Under the pieces are notes generated by a model, which worked only from the letters and a program-made list of their open reading frames with translations, was not told the origin of the DNA and did no database searches. From Pantoea vagans (lineage in GTDB: Bacteria > Pseudomonadota > Gammaproteobacteria > Enterobacterales > Enterobacteriaceae), in NCBI RefSeq assembly GCF_001506165.1, contig NZ_CP011427.1, positions 2,294,001-2,358,000 on the forward strand: a DNA stretch of 64,000 bases, in the 5' to 3' direction. Numbering within the stretch: the stretch's first letter is position 1; each line of letters begins with the position of its first letter. Below, one piece after another: positions 27,790 through 35,186 of the stretch. Position numbers and translations under genes: made by a program.

Positions 27790-28581
27790 ATGGGAAATCT
27801 GTCACGTAGGCACTTCTTGCGTTGGGTCTCAGCCTGTTCAATCGCTGCGCCCGCTATCTTTGAGCACTTCTCGGCAACGGCAGCGACCACATCGAATATC
27901 CAGCTACTTCATCTGGAGCGCAATGGTTGGGTGCCTAATAATCCAAAGCTTCCCGTCATTCTTTACCATCACGCGTTAATGCCCAGCTCTGATATGACTG
28001 ATTCCACCGAAACGCAGTTTGAGAAGAACAACTGGCCGCCACAGTGGGTGGCGAGCATCTTTAACTACCACCACTATCACAGCACCGCACATGAGGTGCT
28101 CGGGTGTGTCAGCGGAACCGCGAAAGTGATGCTGGGTGGGCCGGGGGGAGAAATAGTGACCCTGAACGCAGGAGATGTGGCACTGCTGCCCACCGGCACA
28201 GGTCACTGCAACCAAGGAAGCAGCGATGATTTCCAGGTGGTCGGCGCTTACCCGCCCGGCCAGCAATGGGATATCTGCCGCGAAGCGCCAACGGCATCAA
28301 TGATACAGCGGATGCGCCACCTTCCCTTTCCTGAGAGCGATCCGGTGCAGGGCAAGAATGGTGCACTTACGCAGAAGTGGATGAGTGAATTTGTGGATTG
28401 CTTGAGGATTGGGCTGAAGGAGGTGGTAAAGCTGCCTAAATGTGAAATGAGTAATTCTGAAGGCCTGTGTCATGAAAGGGCAATGTCAGGAATGCCCGCG
28501 GATTGCCGTGGCAATGTCTGCTGTGTGCCCAGGCTGTGTGAAAACTGTTTTGGTCGCTTAATCTGCGTAAAACAGGGTTGA
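27790..28581 (+). CDS. Tat-exported cupin-domain protein with an altered C-terminus
   Basis: Tat-type signal SRRHFLRWVSACS at residues 5-17, then a small cupin barrel (YHSTAHEVLGCVSG with metal-ligand His/Glu, PTGTGHCNQG with the second His). It resembles YjlB-type cupins, which end near a DPVxGxxGxLxxxW motif, seen here as DPVQGKNGALTQKW at about 183-197. The remaining 66 residues are Cys-rich and not cupin-like. The last 16 are translated from the MITE starting at 28532, so the native stop was probably lost. Function unknown. Confidence 0.75.
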   Translation: MGNLSRRHFLRWVSACSIAAPAIFEHFSATAATTSNIQLLHLERNGWVPNNPKLPVILYHHALMPSSDMTDSTETQFEKNNWPPQWVASIFNYHHYHSTAHEVLGCVSGTAKVMLGGPGGEIVTLNAGDVALLPTGTGHCNQGSSDDFQVVGAYPPGQQWDICREAPTASMIQRMRHLPFPESDPVQGKNGALTQKWMSEFVDCLRIGLKEVVKLPKCEMSNSEGLCHERAMSGMPADCRGNVCCVPRLCENCFGRLICVKQG

Positions 28582-28686
28582 AAATAGCGATCATACGTAA
28601 AATTCGGCTCAACTAACCTGTCGATTAATTCCAGATTTTGCGTAGATGCGCGCACTTAAGTTTTAGGTCACAGTTTTCACACAGCC
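28532..28686 (+). mobile_element. MITE-like element, 155 bp, copy 1
   Basis: Ends in terminal inverted repeats GGCTGTGTGAAAAC...GTTTTCACACAGCC, with near-mirror subterminal parts. It has no coding capacity and overlaps the cupin 3' end. Possible 8-bp target duplication TGTGCCCA / TGTGCCAG (two mismatches). It is the inverted counterpart of 30185-30338. TGTGTxAAAA termini and 8-bp duplications recall IS256-type elements, but the parent is not identified. Confidence 0.85.
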
Positions 28687-28687
28687 T

Positions 28688-28700
28688 GTGCCAGAAGCGG
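28688..28700 (+). repeat. Dispersed spacer motif GTGCCAGAAGCGG
   Basis: Directly abuts MITE copy 1. The same 13 bases occur at 29113-29125. Together with the left flank of the MITE it reconstructs an uninterrupted spacer of the form GTCTGCT...GTGCCAGAAGCGG. Confidence 0.6.
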
Positions 28701-28786
28701 AAGTTGCTTGCATCGTGCTATGTTAGTTTGTCTGGAGCTGATCAAATCAGCTAGTTCATATGACGCTTTCGTTTGAGAATGGAATA

Positions 28787-29059
28787 ATGATTACTTATCA
28801 AAATGCGACAGACAAGGCTCTGGATTACCTTAATGGCTTTGACACTCCAGTCGTCATTACACTTCATGGTCGATTCTCAGAAGGCTGGTTCTATTGTTAT
28901 CAATCGAAAGAGTATCTGGAAACGGGTGATTTTTCTGCTCAGTTGGCGGGAAATGCACCGTTCATAATTGATAAAGATAATGGAGAAATTCACTCTCTTG
29001 GAACTGCTTATCCATTAGATAAATACTTGCTGGATTACGAACAACAAAAAAACGAATAA
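28787..29059 (+). CDS. YrhB-like protein (Imm35 family)
   Basis: 90 aa from the ATG at 28787 (MITYQNATDKALDYLN); the frame extends to 28760, but E. coli YrhB begins at the equivalent of this Met. Conserved VVITLHGRFSEGW, FLETGD-like LETGDFSAQLAGNAPFIIDK and GEIHSLGT leave little doubt about the family. Imm35 proteins are predicted immunity factors, and YrhB has been described as a small chaperone-like protein. It is a stand-alone cassette between the MITEs with no toxin beside it. Confidence 0.85.
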   Translation: MITYQNATDKALDYLNGFDTPVVITLHGRFSEGWFYCYQSKEYLETGDFSAQLAGNAPFIIDKDNGEIHSLGTAYPLDKYLLDYEQQKNE

Positions 29060-29068
29060 CGTCCGTTC

Positions 29069-29125
29069 ATCGCTCATAGCTGCCCCTGCATAACGTCTTG
29101 ATGGGTAGCTCCGTGCCAGAAGCGG
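29069..29125 (+). repeat. Dispersed spacer motifs between cassette genes
   Basis: ATCGCTCATAGCTGCCCC (29069-29086) recurs exactly at 31748-31765, and GTGCCAGAAGCGG (29113-29125) recurs at 28688. These spacers separate the small genes of the 28.5-32 kb segment. Confidence 0.65.
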
Positions 29126-29188
29126 AGTAGCGCATGAACTGTTATGGTAAATTTGGACGTCCGGCTTAATCACTTGAGGATAAGCAGA

Positions 29189-29557
29189 ATGCTTCTGGAG
29201 AAGCTCAGATTGCTTGAGTGCAGCCTTCACGGCGACAGGCGCAATGATCGGGAGTGGCTGGAACTGATTCTTCATCCGGAATTCCGTGAAATCACCCGGT
29301 CAGGTGTGACAGTCGACCGGTCAGAGACCATTGCGTCGCTGCTAAGTGAGAAGGCTGCACCGTATATTCTCAGCAGCGATTTCCGTCTTACGGAGATGGG
29401 CTGCGGTTACGCTCTGCTTCACTATCGGACATTTTATGCTGATGGCAGCCATCATGCATTACGTTCCTCTTGCTGGATTTGTTCGGATGAGGGCCAGTGG
29501 ACTCTGTTTTTTCACCAGGGGACGCCGGCTGCAGGCAATGCCGGGGTCCAGGGTTGA
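29189..29557 (+). CDS. NTF2/DUF4440-like small protein
   Basis: 122 aa from the ATG at 29189 (MLLEKLRLLECSLHG) behind GAGGATAAG; an upstream ATG at 29144 has no ribosome site. The pattern of an N-terminal helix pair, LHPEFREITRSG, and strands ALLHYRTFYADGSHHALRSS and WICSDEGQWTLFFHQG matches the NTF2-like DUF4440 fold. These cone-shaped domains bind small ligands; no catalytic role can be claimed. Cassette gene between the two MITEs. Confidence 0.75.
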   Translation: MLLEKLRLLECSLHGDRRNDREWLELILHPEFREITRSGVTVDRSETIASLLSEKAAPYILSSDFRLTEMGCGYALLHYRTFYADGSHHALRSSCWICSDEGQWTLFFHQGTPAAGNAGVQG

Positions 29558-29588
29558 GTTGCACACTTAGGACAGAGAGAATGTGTTT

Positions 29589-30092
29589 ATGCGGAAGATT
29601 ATTGTTGTGCCATACGATGATAGATGGCCTGAGATGTTTAAAGCTGAAAGTTTACTGATAAAAACATTGCTCGGTGGAATGGCTAAAGATGTCCATCATA
29701 TTGGAAGCACGTCAGTTCGTGGTCTCTCAGCAAAGCCCATAATTGATATGCTACTTGAAGTTTCCGACATCAATGCATTGGATAAGTACCATTCAGCAAT
29801 GGCCCACGCCGGGTATGTTGCTCGCGGTGAGAACGGGATTGCGGGGCGCAGATATTTCATTAAAGGTGGTGATCAGCGTAGTCATCAAGTCCATGCGTTT
29901 GAAGTCGGAGATATGCAGATATTGAGACATCTTGCTTTCCGTGATTATCTTCGAAGAAACAAAGACATTGCAGAAGAGTATGCTGAGATAAAACACGCAG
30001 CTGCATTACTCAGCAGGAACGATGCTCATCGCTATAGCGCCCTCAAAGCGAAATTTATAGAGCGTCATCAACAACTAGCGCTAGTTGTCTGA
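29589..30092 (+). CDS. GrpB-family protein (UPF0157, nucleotidyltransferase fold)
   Basis: 167 aa from the ATG at 29589 (a GTG two codons earlier is possible). The hallmark HHIGSTSVRGLSAKPIIDMLLEV is present (GST-V-GL-AKP-IDI signature of GrpB/UPF0157). The fold is that of minimal nucleotidyltransferases, but the activity of the family is unproven. Cassette gene, 92 bases before MITE copy 2. Confidence 0.88.
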   Translation: MRKIIVVPYDDRWPEMFKAESLLIKTLLGGMAKDVHHIGSTSVRGLSAKPIIDMLLEVSDINALDKYHSAMAHAGYVARGENGIAGRRYFIKGGDQRSHQVHAFEVGDMQILRHLAFRDYLRRNKDIAEEYAEIKHAAALLSRNDAHRYSALKAKFIERHQQLALVV

Positions 30093-30184
30093 GAACGATT
30101 GAGATTGAGTTCGTTGCCGGGAGGGTATGTTCAATAATGATGAATTCACTAAGTAGTCATCAGTCAACGTCTGCTGTTCGCTCA

Positions 30185-30338
30185 GGCTGTGTGAAAACCC
30201 TGACCTAAAACTGAAGTGCGCGCATCTACGCAAAATCTGGGAATACTCGACTGAGTATCTGAGAAAATTCTATCCAAGAGCGCTGTTTTCATACTTCTTT
30301 TTGGCAATTTTAGCGACCAAAACAGTTTTCACACAGCC
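30185..30338 (-). mobile_element. MITE-like element, 154 bp, copy 2 (inverted)
   Basis: Same termini as copy 1 in the opposite orientation: the subterminal blocks CGCGCATCTACGCAAAATCT and GCGACCAAAACAG appear here as the reverse complement of copy 1, while the middle has diverged. Flanked by TTCGCTCA and TGCGCTCA, an 8-bp duplication with one mismatch. No coding capacity. Confidence 0.85.
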
Positions 30339-30773
30339 TGCGCTCATAGCGGACATTGGTCTGCATCTTGAATACTGCCCAGCGTAATCGATGAATCTCG
30401 AGGTCTTTGTTTTTTAAGTGTTCGCCATCAGACCATAGCTGCAGACCCGAAACACATCTCGTGCGGTTCGTATCAGCTTGCCGGTATGGCCGGTTAGAGC
30501 AGTCGGGCTGACGACCCGACGTGACGGGAAGCTGGAGGGGGCATGAAAGAGTGCATATTAAAGGCTTCAAGGTGATTCTCTGGCCGTTATCCCATAAGCC
30601 AATCTGTCTTTATAAGCGGTAAACTTTTCGCTAGAGAATGGGCGTCAAAACAGAGAGTGCTAGTTTTTCTTAACGCTGACGCAGTTGTATTGGTTTCAAT
30701 AACCTTCCATTTATGGAGAAAAATCGCTATAAAGTTTGACAGTTCTATTTTTATGCAACATAGGGATATGCTG
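30339..30773. other. Non-coding part of the accessory segment
   Basis: About 430 bases with no convincing gene. It contains a spacer-motif remnant (CGCTCATAGCGGACATT) right after MITE copy 2, and a stem GTCGGG-CTGACGA-CCCGAC at 30502-30520 that could belong to a decayed structured RNA. No identity is proposed. Confidence 0.4.
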
Positions 30774-31550
30774 ATGATTGATCAAATGCTTTCATTGATT
30801 AAAATCCGACAAGAATTACCCGATGCTATAGGCTATGCCTTAACTGAGGAGAATCACATTTTCTCGCTCCCAGATGAGATAACTGACTCTTGCGACAAAG
30901 AGTTGAAAGAGAAACTTAGCCACTTATCCTGTGTCTATTTGCGCATTGATAATTTTACCAATGAAGTTCAGAAGTTTATCCGCGTGTTACTGGCTGGAAG
31001 CAGTGAATTCACACCCCGTATATTATTTCGTCGCCGTAGCAACAGAGCCACTCATGAGATTCTTTCAGAAGAAAATGAAATTATAATACATGAGATTCCT
31101 CCAAACGATTCCATTTATATTATATTTTACAACCCTGACAATAAATTCAGTATTGAGCAGATTTTGGTAAGTGACAAATCGATCACACCAATGATGCAAA
31201 AGCTAGCTGCAGCTAAGCGAGACCCTGAAATTGCCAGGCTTAAATTCCTGGCTGTATTTCTTATTATAATTGCTATATTAGTTTCAATAGGAAGCATTCC
31301 TATGATTGGCTATGCATTATGGAATCGCCATGAGACAGATCAAATCATGAAGGATGCATTCTCTGGCATTCCATTGTGTCAGAGCGAGATTTTTAACAAT
31401 TCCGCTGAAAAAGAGAAAGAGCTTGAGCGTCGATTCAAGCAACTAGGTTCAGCCAGTTCAACGACCCTCTTAATGAATCACGTCTCTTCGCTTGATGAGC
31501 TCAAATTAAAAGACAATGTTATTCTTTGTGTACCCGTCAAAGGTTCTTGA
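30774..31550 (+). CDS. Membrane-anchored protein of unknown function
   Basis: 258 aa if started at 30774 (MIDQMLSLIKIRQELPD), which lies 8 bases after AGGG; the frame is open from 30657. A soluble N-terminal domain of about 155 residues is followed by one strong membrane helix (about 160-182, FLAVFLIIIAILVSIGSIPM) and a C-terminal domain with a charged helix (KEKELERRFKQLG) and two Cys. The coding sequence is clearly more AT-rich than the core genes, suggesting transfer. I do not recognise the family. Confidence 0.6.
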   Translation: MIDQMLSLIKIRQELPDAIGYALTEENHIFSLPDEITDSCDKELKEKLSHLSCVYLRIDNFTNEVQKFIRVLLAGSSEFTPRILFRRRSNRATHEILSEENEIIIHEIPPNDSIYIIFYNPDNKFSIEQILVSDKSITPMMQKLAAAKRDPEIARLKFLAVFLIIIAILVSIGSIPMIGYALWNRHETDQIMKDAFSGIPLCQSEIFNNSAEKEKELERRFKQLGSASSTTLLMNHVSSLDELKLKDNVILCVPVKGS

Positions 31551-31747
31551 ACTCTTAGATTACTGACATAAAGCTATCAACACTTATTTTGTCAAAATGC
31601 CTACCGCATTAAACTGCCCAGTTCACTAGAAACAGGACGACGTGAGTGGAAGAATGAGCAGCTCACCATGTATTAACACGATGGAGCATTGTCACATTGA
31701 CATGCTCCCGGTTAATTGACACAAAGCGCTGTTAGAAATGTCCGCAG

Positions 31748-31765
31748 ATCGCTCATAGCTGCCCC
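31748..31765 (+). repeat. Dispersed spacer motif, further copy
   Basis: ATCGCTCATAGCTGCCCC, exact 18-base match to 29069-29086, preceded by TGTCCGC. It lies just beyond the immunity gene stop at 31795 and marks the edge of the toxin cassette. Confidence 0.65.
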
Positions 31766-31794
31766 CCGCACTCAAGCGTACAGCTTTCAGTGGA

Positions 31795-32124
31795 TTATGA
31801 TTGGTCCTGATTATCCTCATACTCTTTGATTGCATCGTTAACCATTCTGAGAACCAAATGAAGAAAGTCTTCTGCGGTCGTACCCCACAGTTCCGGAGCA
31901 AATTCATCTCGGAAGTAATGGTTAAACAATGCTCCAGGGGCATCACTTTTGCTAAGAAAGAGTTCTATATCGGCCACAAGTCCATACCAGCTTGCCCGGT
32001 GCTCTTGTTCTAGAAAAATTCGTATTTTCGGCTCAACTTGAACCGTATCATCAATCAGGTCGTAGTCCTGACCGAAATATATTGTAATGAAACAGCTTAA
32101 CTCGTTGAAATCGGAACGGTGCAT
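31795..32124 (-). CDS. CdiI-type immunity protein
   Basis: 109 aa, very acidic. The start LSCFITIYFGQDYDL fits the contact-dependent-inhibition immunity family whose members begin around a Phe-x-x-Tyr-Phe-x-Gln-Asp motif. Its ATG comes one base after the toxin stop, so production is tightly coupled. Predicted to bind and block the adjacent RNase A-like toxin. Family call is from memory of the motif; the pairing is supported by gene order. Confidence 0.75.
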   Translation of the reverse strand: MHRSDFNELSCFITIYFGQDYDLIDDTVQVEPKIRIFLEQEHRASWYGLVADIELFLSKSDAPGALFNHYFRDEFAPELWGTTAEDFLHLVLRMVNDAIKEYEDNQDQS

Positions 32125-32125
32125 A

Positions 32126-32959
32126 TCAGGCCTTTGGAAAAGCGGTGAGTACGAAATAGGGTTTACCGTGCCAGTTCTGAAAACGCAGTACCAGCCGAAC
32201 GCGATAGCAACGGATGACCTCAGATGAGCCCCTGCGAACCATTATCCCGGTTTGCCCGGCAAAAACGCTTTCCAGCTCCATTTTAGCGTTCATGCCTGCC
32301 GGGAGATGCTTCACCCACATTTCAATTTGGTTCTTATTATCTCTGATGACGCGGCTTATTATCTGCTCAGCTTCGCGCTGGGTACGAAAGCTACTTGTCG
32401 CAGATAATGCAGGACGCCTTTCCAGCCGTGCAATAAGCTCCTCAGCAGATTTTCCAATATGGCGTTCGAGTGTATGACCGCCGGTTGCCCCAGAAGAAAG
32501 AGCTTCATGCGCGGCCAGGCTGATACTTCCGGAGCGGATTGACACGATGCGCACGGCCCCCACAGCTAATGCAAAGCCGAGGGGAAGCGTTAGGTCAACT
32601 GTTGTACCGACTTTCATTGCGGTTTTGGTGTCAGCGCCAAGTTCCTCTGCAAGCTCGACGGTGGAATTATAGGTGTCCGTCGTTATCTTGCGCCCCGTCC
32701 AGACCTGTCTGATTGAAGCCTGTATGGTATCCAGACTGTGCGTACCGACGAAAATGCATCCAGCTTTGGAGAGCATTGTGGGTTCAGGCACTACACACAT
32801 TGCACCGGCACCGAACATTTCAACAACGCCACCAGCAAGATTCAGGCCGCCGTATATTCGATTACTCAGGGTTTCCCCTTCACTAACAGTTCTGTCTGAG
32901 AGAACCGCAGCCATCTGCACCGGCGATAGCGCAACTCTCAATCCGTTGTCGTCATCCAT
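32126..32959 (-). CDS. Orphan polymorphic toxin with RNase A-like C-terminal domain
   Basis: 277 aa. Residues 1 to about 150 form an Ala/Gly-rich partly hydrophobic region (NGLRVALSPVQMAAVLSDRT, LAGGVVEMFGAGAMCVVPEP) seen as a pretoxin or delivery region. Residues about 150-277 match the bacterial RNase A-like CdiA-CT fold: GGHTLERHIGKSAEELIARL with paired His, RTQREAEQIIS, and the final strand FVLTAFP. This domain cleaves RNA in Yersinia CdiA. There is no cdiB/cdiA, Rhs or VgrG gene in the window, so delivery is unexplained. The TAF end has Phe where a catalytic-site Tyr is reported in the Yersinia toxin. Confidence 0.8.
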   Translation of the reverse strand: MDDDNGLRVALSPVQMAAVLSDRTVSEGETLSNRIYGGLNLAGGVVEMFGAGAMCVVPEPTMLSKAGCIFVGTHSLDTIQASIRQVWTGRKITTDTYNSTVELAEELGADTKTAMKVGTTVDLTLPLGFALAVGAVRIVSIRSGSISLAAHEALSSGATGGHTLERHIGKSAEELIARLERRPALSATSSFRTQREAEQIISRVIRDNKNQIEMWVKHLPAGMNAKMELESVFAGQTGIMVRRGSSEVIRCYRVRLVLRFQNWHGKPYFVLTAFPKA

Positions 32960-33571
32960 AAAACCTATCTTCTAAATTGACTCAGATCTGGCAGTTCTTA
33001 TGCCAGGGTGTTTTTTTACACTTACATACTAGCCCGAAGGATATCAATAAGAATGAGGGGATAAGTTTTACTGAACTTGAATTAAGTGCGCGCATCAGCT
33101 TTAGTTTTCCTTCACGCAGCTTCAGATACACAGAACTAAATCATTTGGTTCAGTCGGCTGTATTAAGTTCTCTACTCATGCACCGACATGTCATCACTCT
33201 CAGCCGACTTTTTACCGTGCCAGGATGTCTTATAAGAGTGATGCGGAGTGACGAATCACATATTACTTAACACGTGATGGATATATTCCTCAAATGCCGC
33301 ATCGGCGAAAAAATATCTGTTGTGACCGCCCTTTTTTCTATACGTGCATAGCCATGCAGTAGGTCCAAAATTAGCATGGCAGAGATTTTCGCGTTCGGGC
33401 AAGGAAAGGGCTGCATTTAAGCCCGGAGGCCTCATAAACACGCTGGGGCCTCCGGGAAAGAGGACCGAAGCAGTCTTATGTTAAATGACGTGCTGTTACG
33501 TGCTTGGGTGGGTTGCCTGTTAACAATAACTGAGGGAGTCTTTCCAGTTACACCTATACAGGAGCAACACT
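32960..33571. other. Non-coding region with a long palindrome
   Basis: 612 bases between the toxin gene and the VOC gene. CCCGGAGGCC (33422-33431) and GGCCTCCGGG (33447-33456) form a perfect 10-bp stem with a 15-base loop. TTAAGTGCGCGCATC at 33082-33096 equals 15 bases of the MITE interior and may be a third decayed copy. A 61-codon minus-strand frame at 33256-33441 has no recognisable product. Confidence 0.45.
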
Positions 33572-33964
33572 GTGAAAATAACGAAGATTGACCATGTACA
33601 CGTGTATGTTGATGATATTGATCTGGCTGAGCGCTGGTACGAAGATGTTCTCGGTTTTACCCGCGATGACTCGTTGTACTTCTGGTTCGAGCAGGGAGGA
33701 CCGCTGGTGGTCAGGAATCACGGCGCGTCGCTTTCGCTTTTTCTCAGAAAAAATCAGTCTCCCGGCCATACGATAGCTTTCGCTGTGGAAGCTGCGGCAT
33801 TTGTCGATTTAGTCGCTACTCTCAATGCCAAAAATATCCCGTTTACCGCCTGCGATCACGATATATCCATGTCCCTGTACTTCAGCGATCTTAGCGATAA
33901 CAAGATTGAACTGACCAGCTACGACTACTCTCAGGCAAAAAGGGTTCTGAAGAGTATGGTATAA
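33572..33964 (+). CDS. VOC-superfamily (glyoxalase-fold) protein
   Basis: 130 aa from a GTG start with AGGAG 8 bases upstream. Two beta-alpha-beta-beta-beta repeats: KIDHVHVYVDDIDLAERWYEDVLGF and the second ending DLSDNKIELTSYD. His and Glu residues at the expected metal positions (first strand His, last strand Glu) are present. Could be a lyase, dioxygenase or binding/resistance protein; the substrate is not visible. Single gene at the edge of the accessory segment. Confidence 0.82.
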   Translation: MKITKIDHVHVYVDDIDLAERWYEDVLGFTRDDSLYFWFEQGGPLVVRNHGASLSLFLRKNQSPGHTIAFAVEAAAFVDLVATLNAKNIPFTACDHDISMSLYFSDLSDNKIELTSYDYSQAKRVLKSMV

Positions 33965-34054
33965 CCTTTGCCCTAGGCTGCAATCTGATCGTAACAGAAC
34001 CCTTGTGTTAAATTTGAGCGCACAGCCCACGTCACAAAGAGAGAAATAAAAATC

Positions 34055-34174
34055 ATGACCGAGACGATGCGAATCACAACGATAAGTGAAGCAGACCATC
34101 TCCCTGCCCTATCCAAAATCACTTTCGCAATAAGCCCAGACTATAATCCAGTAACCGCAACACCGACTCAATGA
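34055..34174 (+). pseudogene. Possible truncated GNAT acetyltransferase fragment
   Basis: A 39-codon frame (MTETMRITTISEADHLPALS) that looks like only the first strand and helix of a GNAT domain, then stops. No remainder of the domain follows. It may be a remnant left by rearrangement or a chance frame. Confidence 0.3.
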
Positions 34175-34222
34175 ATGATGCTCGTTAGTCCTCAGACACA
34201 TTCAGCCAACAGTAGGATAATG

Positions 34223-35158
34223 ATGCAAAAAATTATTCTTGTTCCATCTAATCTTGGGCTTAACCCGCTCTATGAAGGGCACATACCCGGAACGTATCGC
34301 GCTCCGTCAGTGTTGATGCAGCAGGGACTGGATAAATGCTTCTCAGCTTTCAAGATCGTGACGGTTCCCTGCCCTGAATACAGCCCGGAGAGTGAACCGG
34401 GCACTGACATTTTAAACGGTCATAAACTGAGGCAGCTTAATCTGCATCTGGCAGATGAAGTAGAAGCTGCCCTTCGCTGCAAATTAAAGCCTGTTTTAAT
34501 TGGGGGCGACTGCGCAATACTGCCCGGTGCTTTGCTGGGTTGCAGACGTCAACTGGGTAACTTGGCACTTGTGCATATCGACGGTCACAGCGATTTTCGT
34601 CATCCAGGCAACTGGAAGCGTGAACCTGAAGATCGTCCCGGCGCGGCGGCCGGAATGGATCTCGCACTCGTCACTGGCCGTGGCGAGCCGTTACTCACAG
34701 AGTGGCCCGGTATTGATGGCCCTTTGATTGAGGATAAAGCCGTTATTCAACTGGGAGAGCGCGAATCACTGCTGGAAGATTATGAATGGCCTGACATCGC
34801 AGAGACTGAAATTTTACGCATCACTGTTTTTGACGCGCTGAAGTTGCAGGATAGCCAGCTCGTCCATTTGATAAATGAACGCCTCAATGATTTTCCTGCA
34901 ATACCTTACTGGATCCATCTCGATTTGGATGTGCTGGACAGTGATGAAATGCCAGCGGTCGATTGTCCCGGTCAGCCTGGCTTATCTTCTCAACGCCTTG
35001 TCAAAGTCTGCCGAACACTGTTTAACCCTTCCCGCTGCTGCGGCATAACAGTGACCATCTATGATCCTGATATAGATGCAGACAGGAATATCGCTAAACG
35101 GGTAGTCGATATGATCAGAAGCATTACGCAAGAAAGTGCACATTGCCCGAATGGCTAA
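34223..35158 (+). CDS. Arginase/agmatinase (ureohydrolase) family protein
   Basis: 311 aa from the second of two adjacent ATGs, 5 bases after AGGA. Binuclear-metal motifs are visible: IGGDCAI, HIDGHSDF (Asp-x-His-x-Asp) and HLDLDVLDSDEMPAVD (Asp-x-Asp). The first motif has Cys where arginases carry the His ligand (GGDH), and the last has Glu-Met instead of the usual Pro, so the substrate may differ from arginine or agmatine. Alone between the VOC gene and the sugar-acid cluster; convergent with the dehydratase at 35187. Confidence 0.82.
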   Translation: MQKIILVPSNLGLNPLYEGHIPGTYRAPSVLMQQGLDKCFSAFKIVTVPCPEYSPESEPGTDILNGHKLRQLNLHLADEVEAALRCKLKPVLIGGDCAILPGALLGCRRQLGNLALVHIDGHSDFRHPGNWKREPEDRPGAAAGMDLALVTGRGEPLLTEWPGIDGPLIEDKAVIQLGERESLLEDYEWPDIAETEILRITVFDALKLQDSQLVHLINERLNDFPAIPYWIHLDLDVLDSDEMPAVDCPGQPGLSSQRLVKVCRTLFNPSRCCGITVTIYDPDIDADRNIAKRVVDMIRSITQESAHCPNG

Positions 35159-35186
35159 TGCGCACCTGCCACGATTAATCCAACTA

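Noticed and set aside
30460..30530. tRNA-like signature: GGTTAGAGCAG followed by a stem with 7-base loop CTGACGA (anticodon-like GAC)
   Set aside because: No acceptor stem, D-stem pairing or T-arm (GGTTC) in register and no CCA; at most a chance or decayed structure.
33256..33441. 61-codon minus-strand frame in the accessory region
   Set aside because: No recognisable domain or good ribosome site; overlaps the long palindrome.
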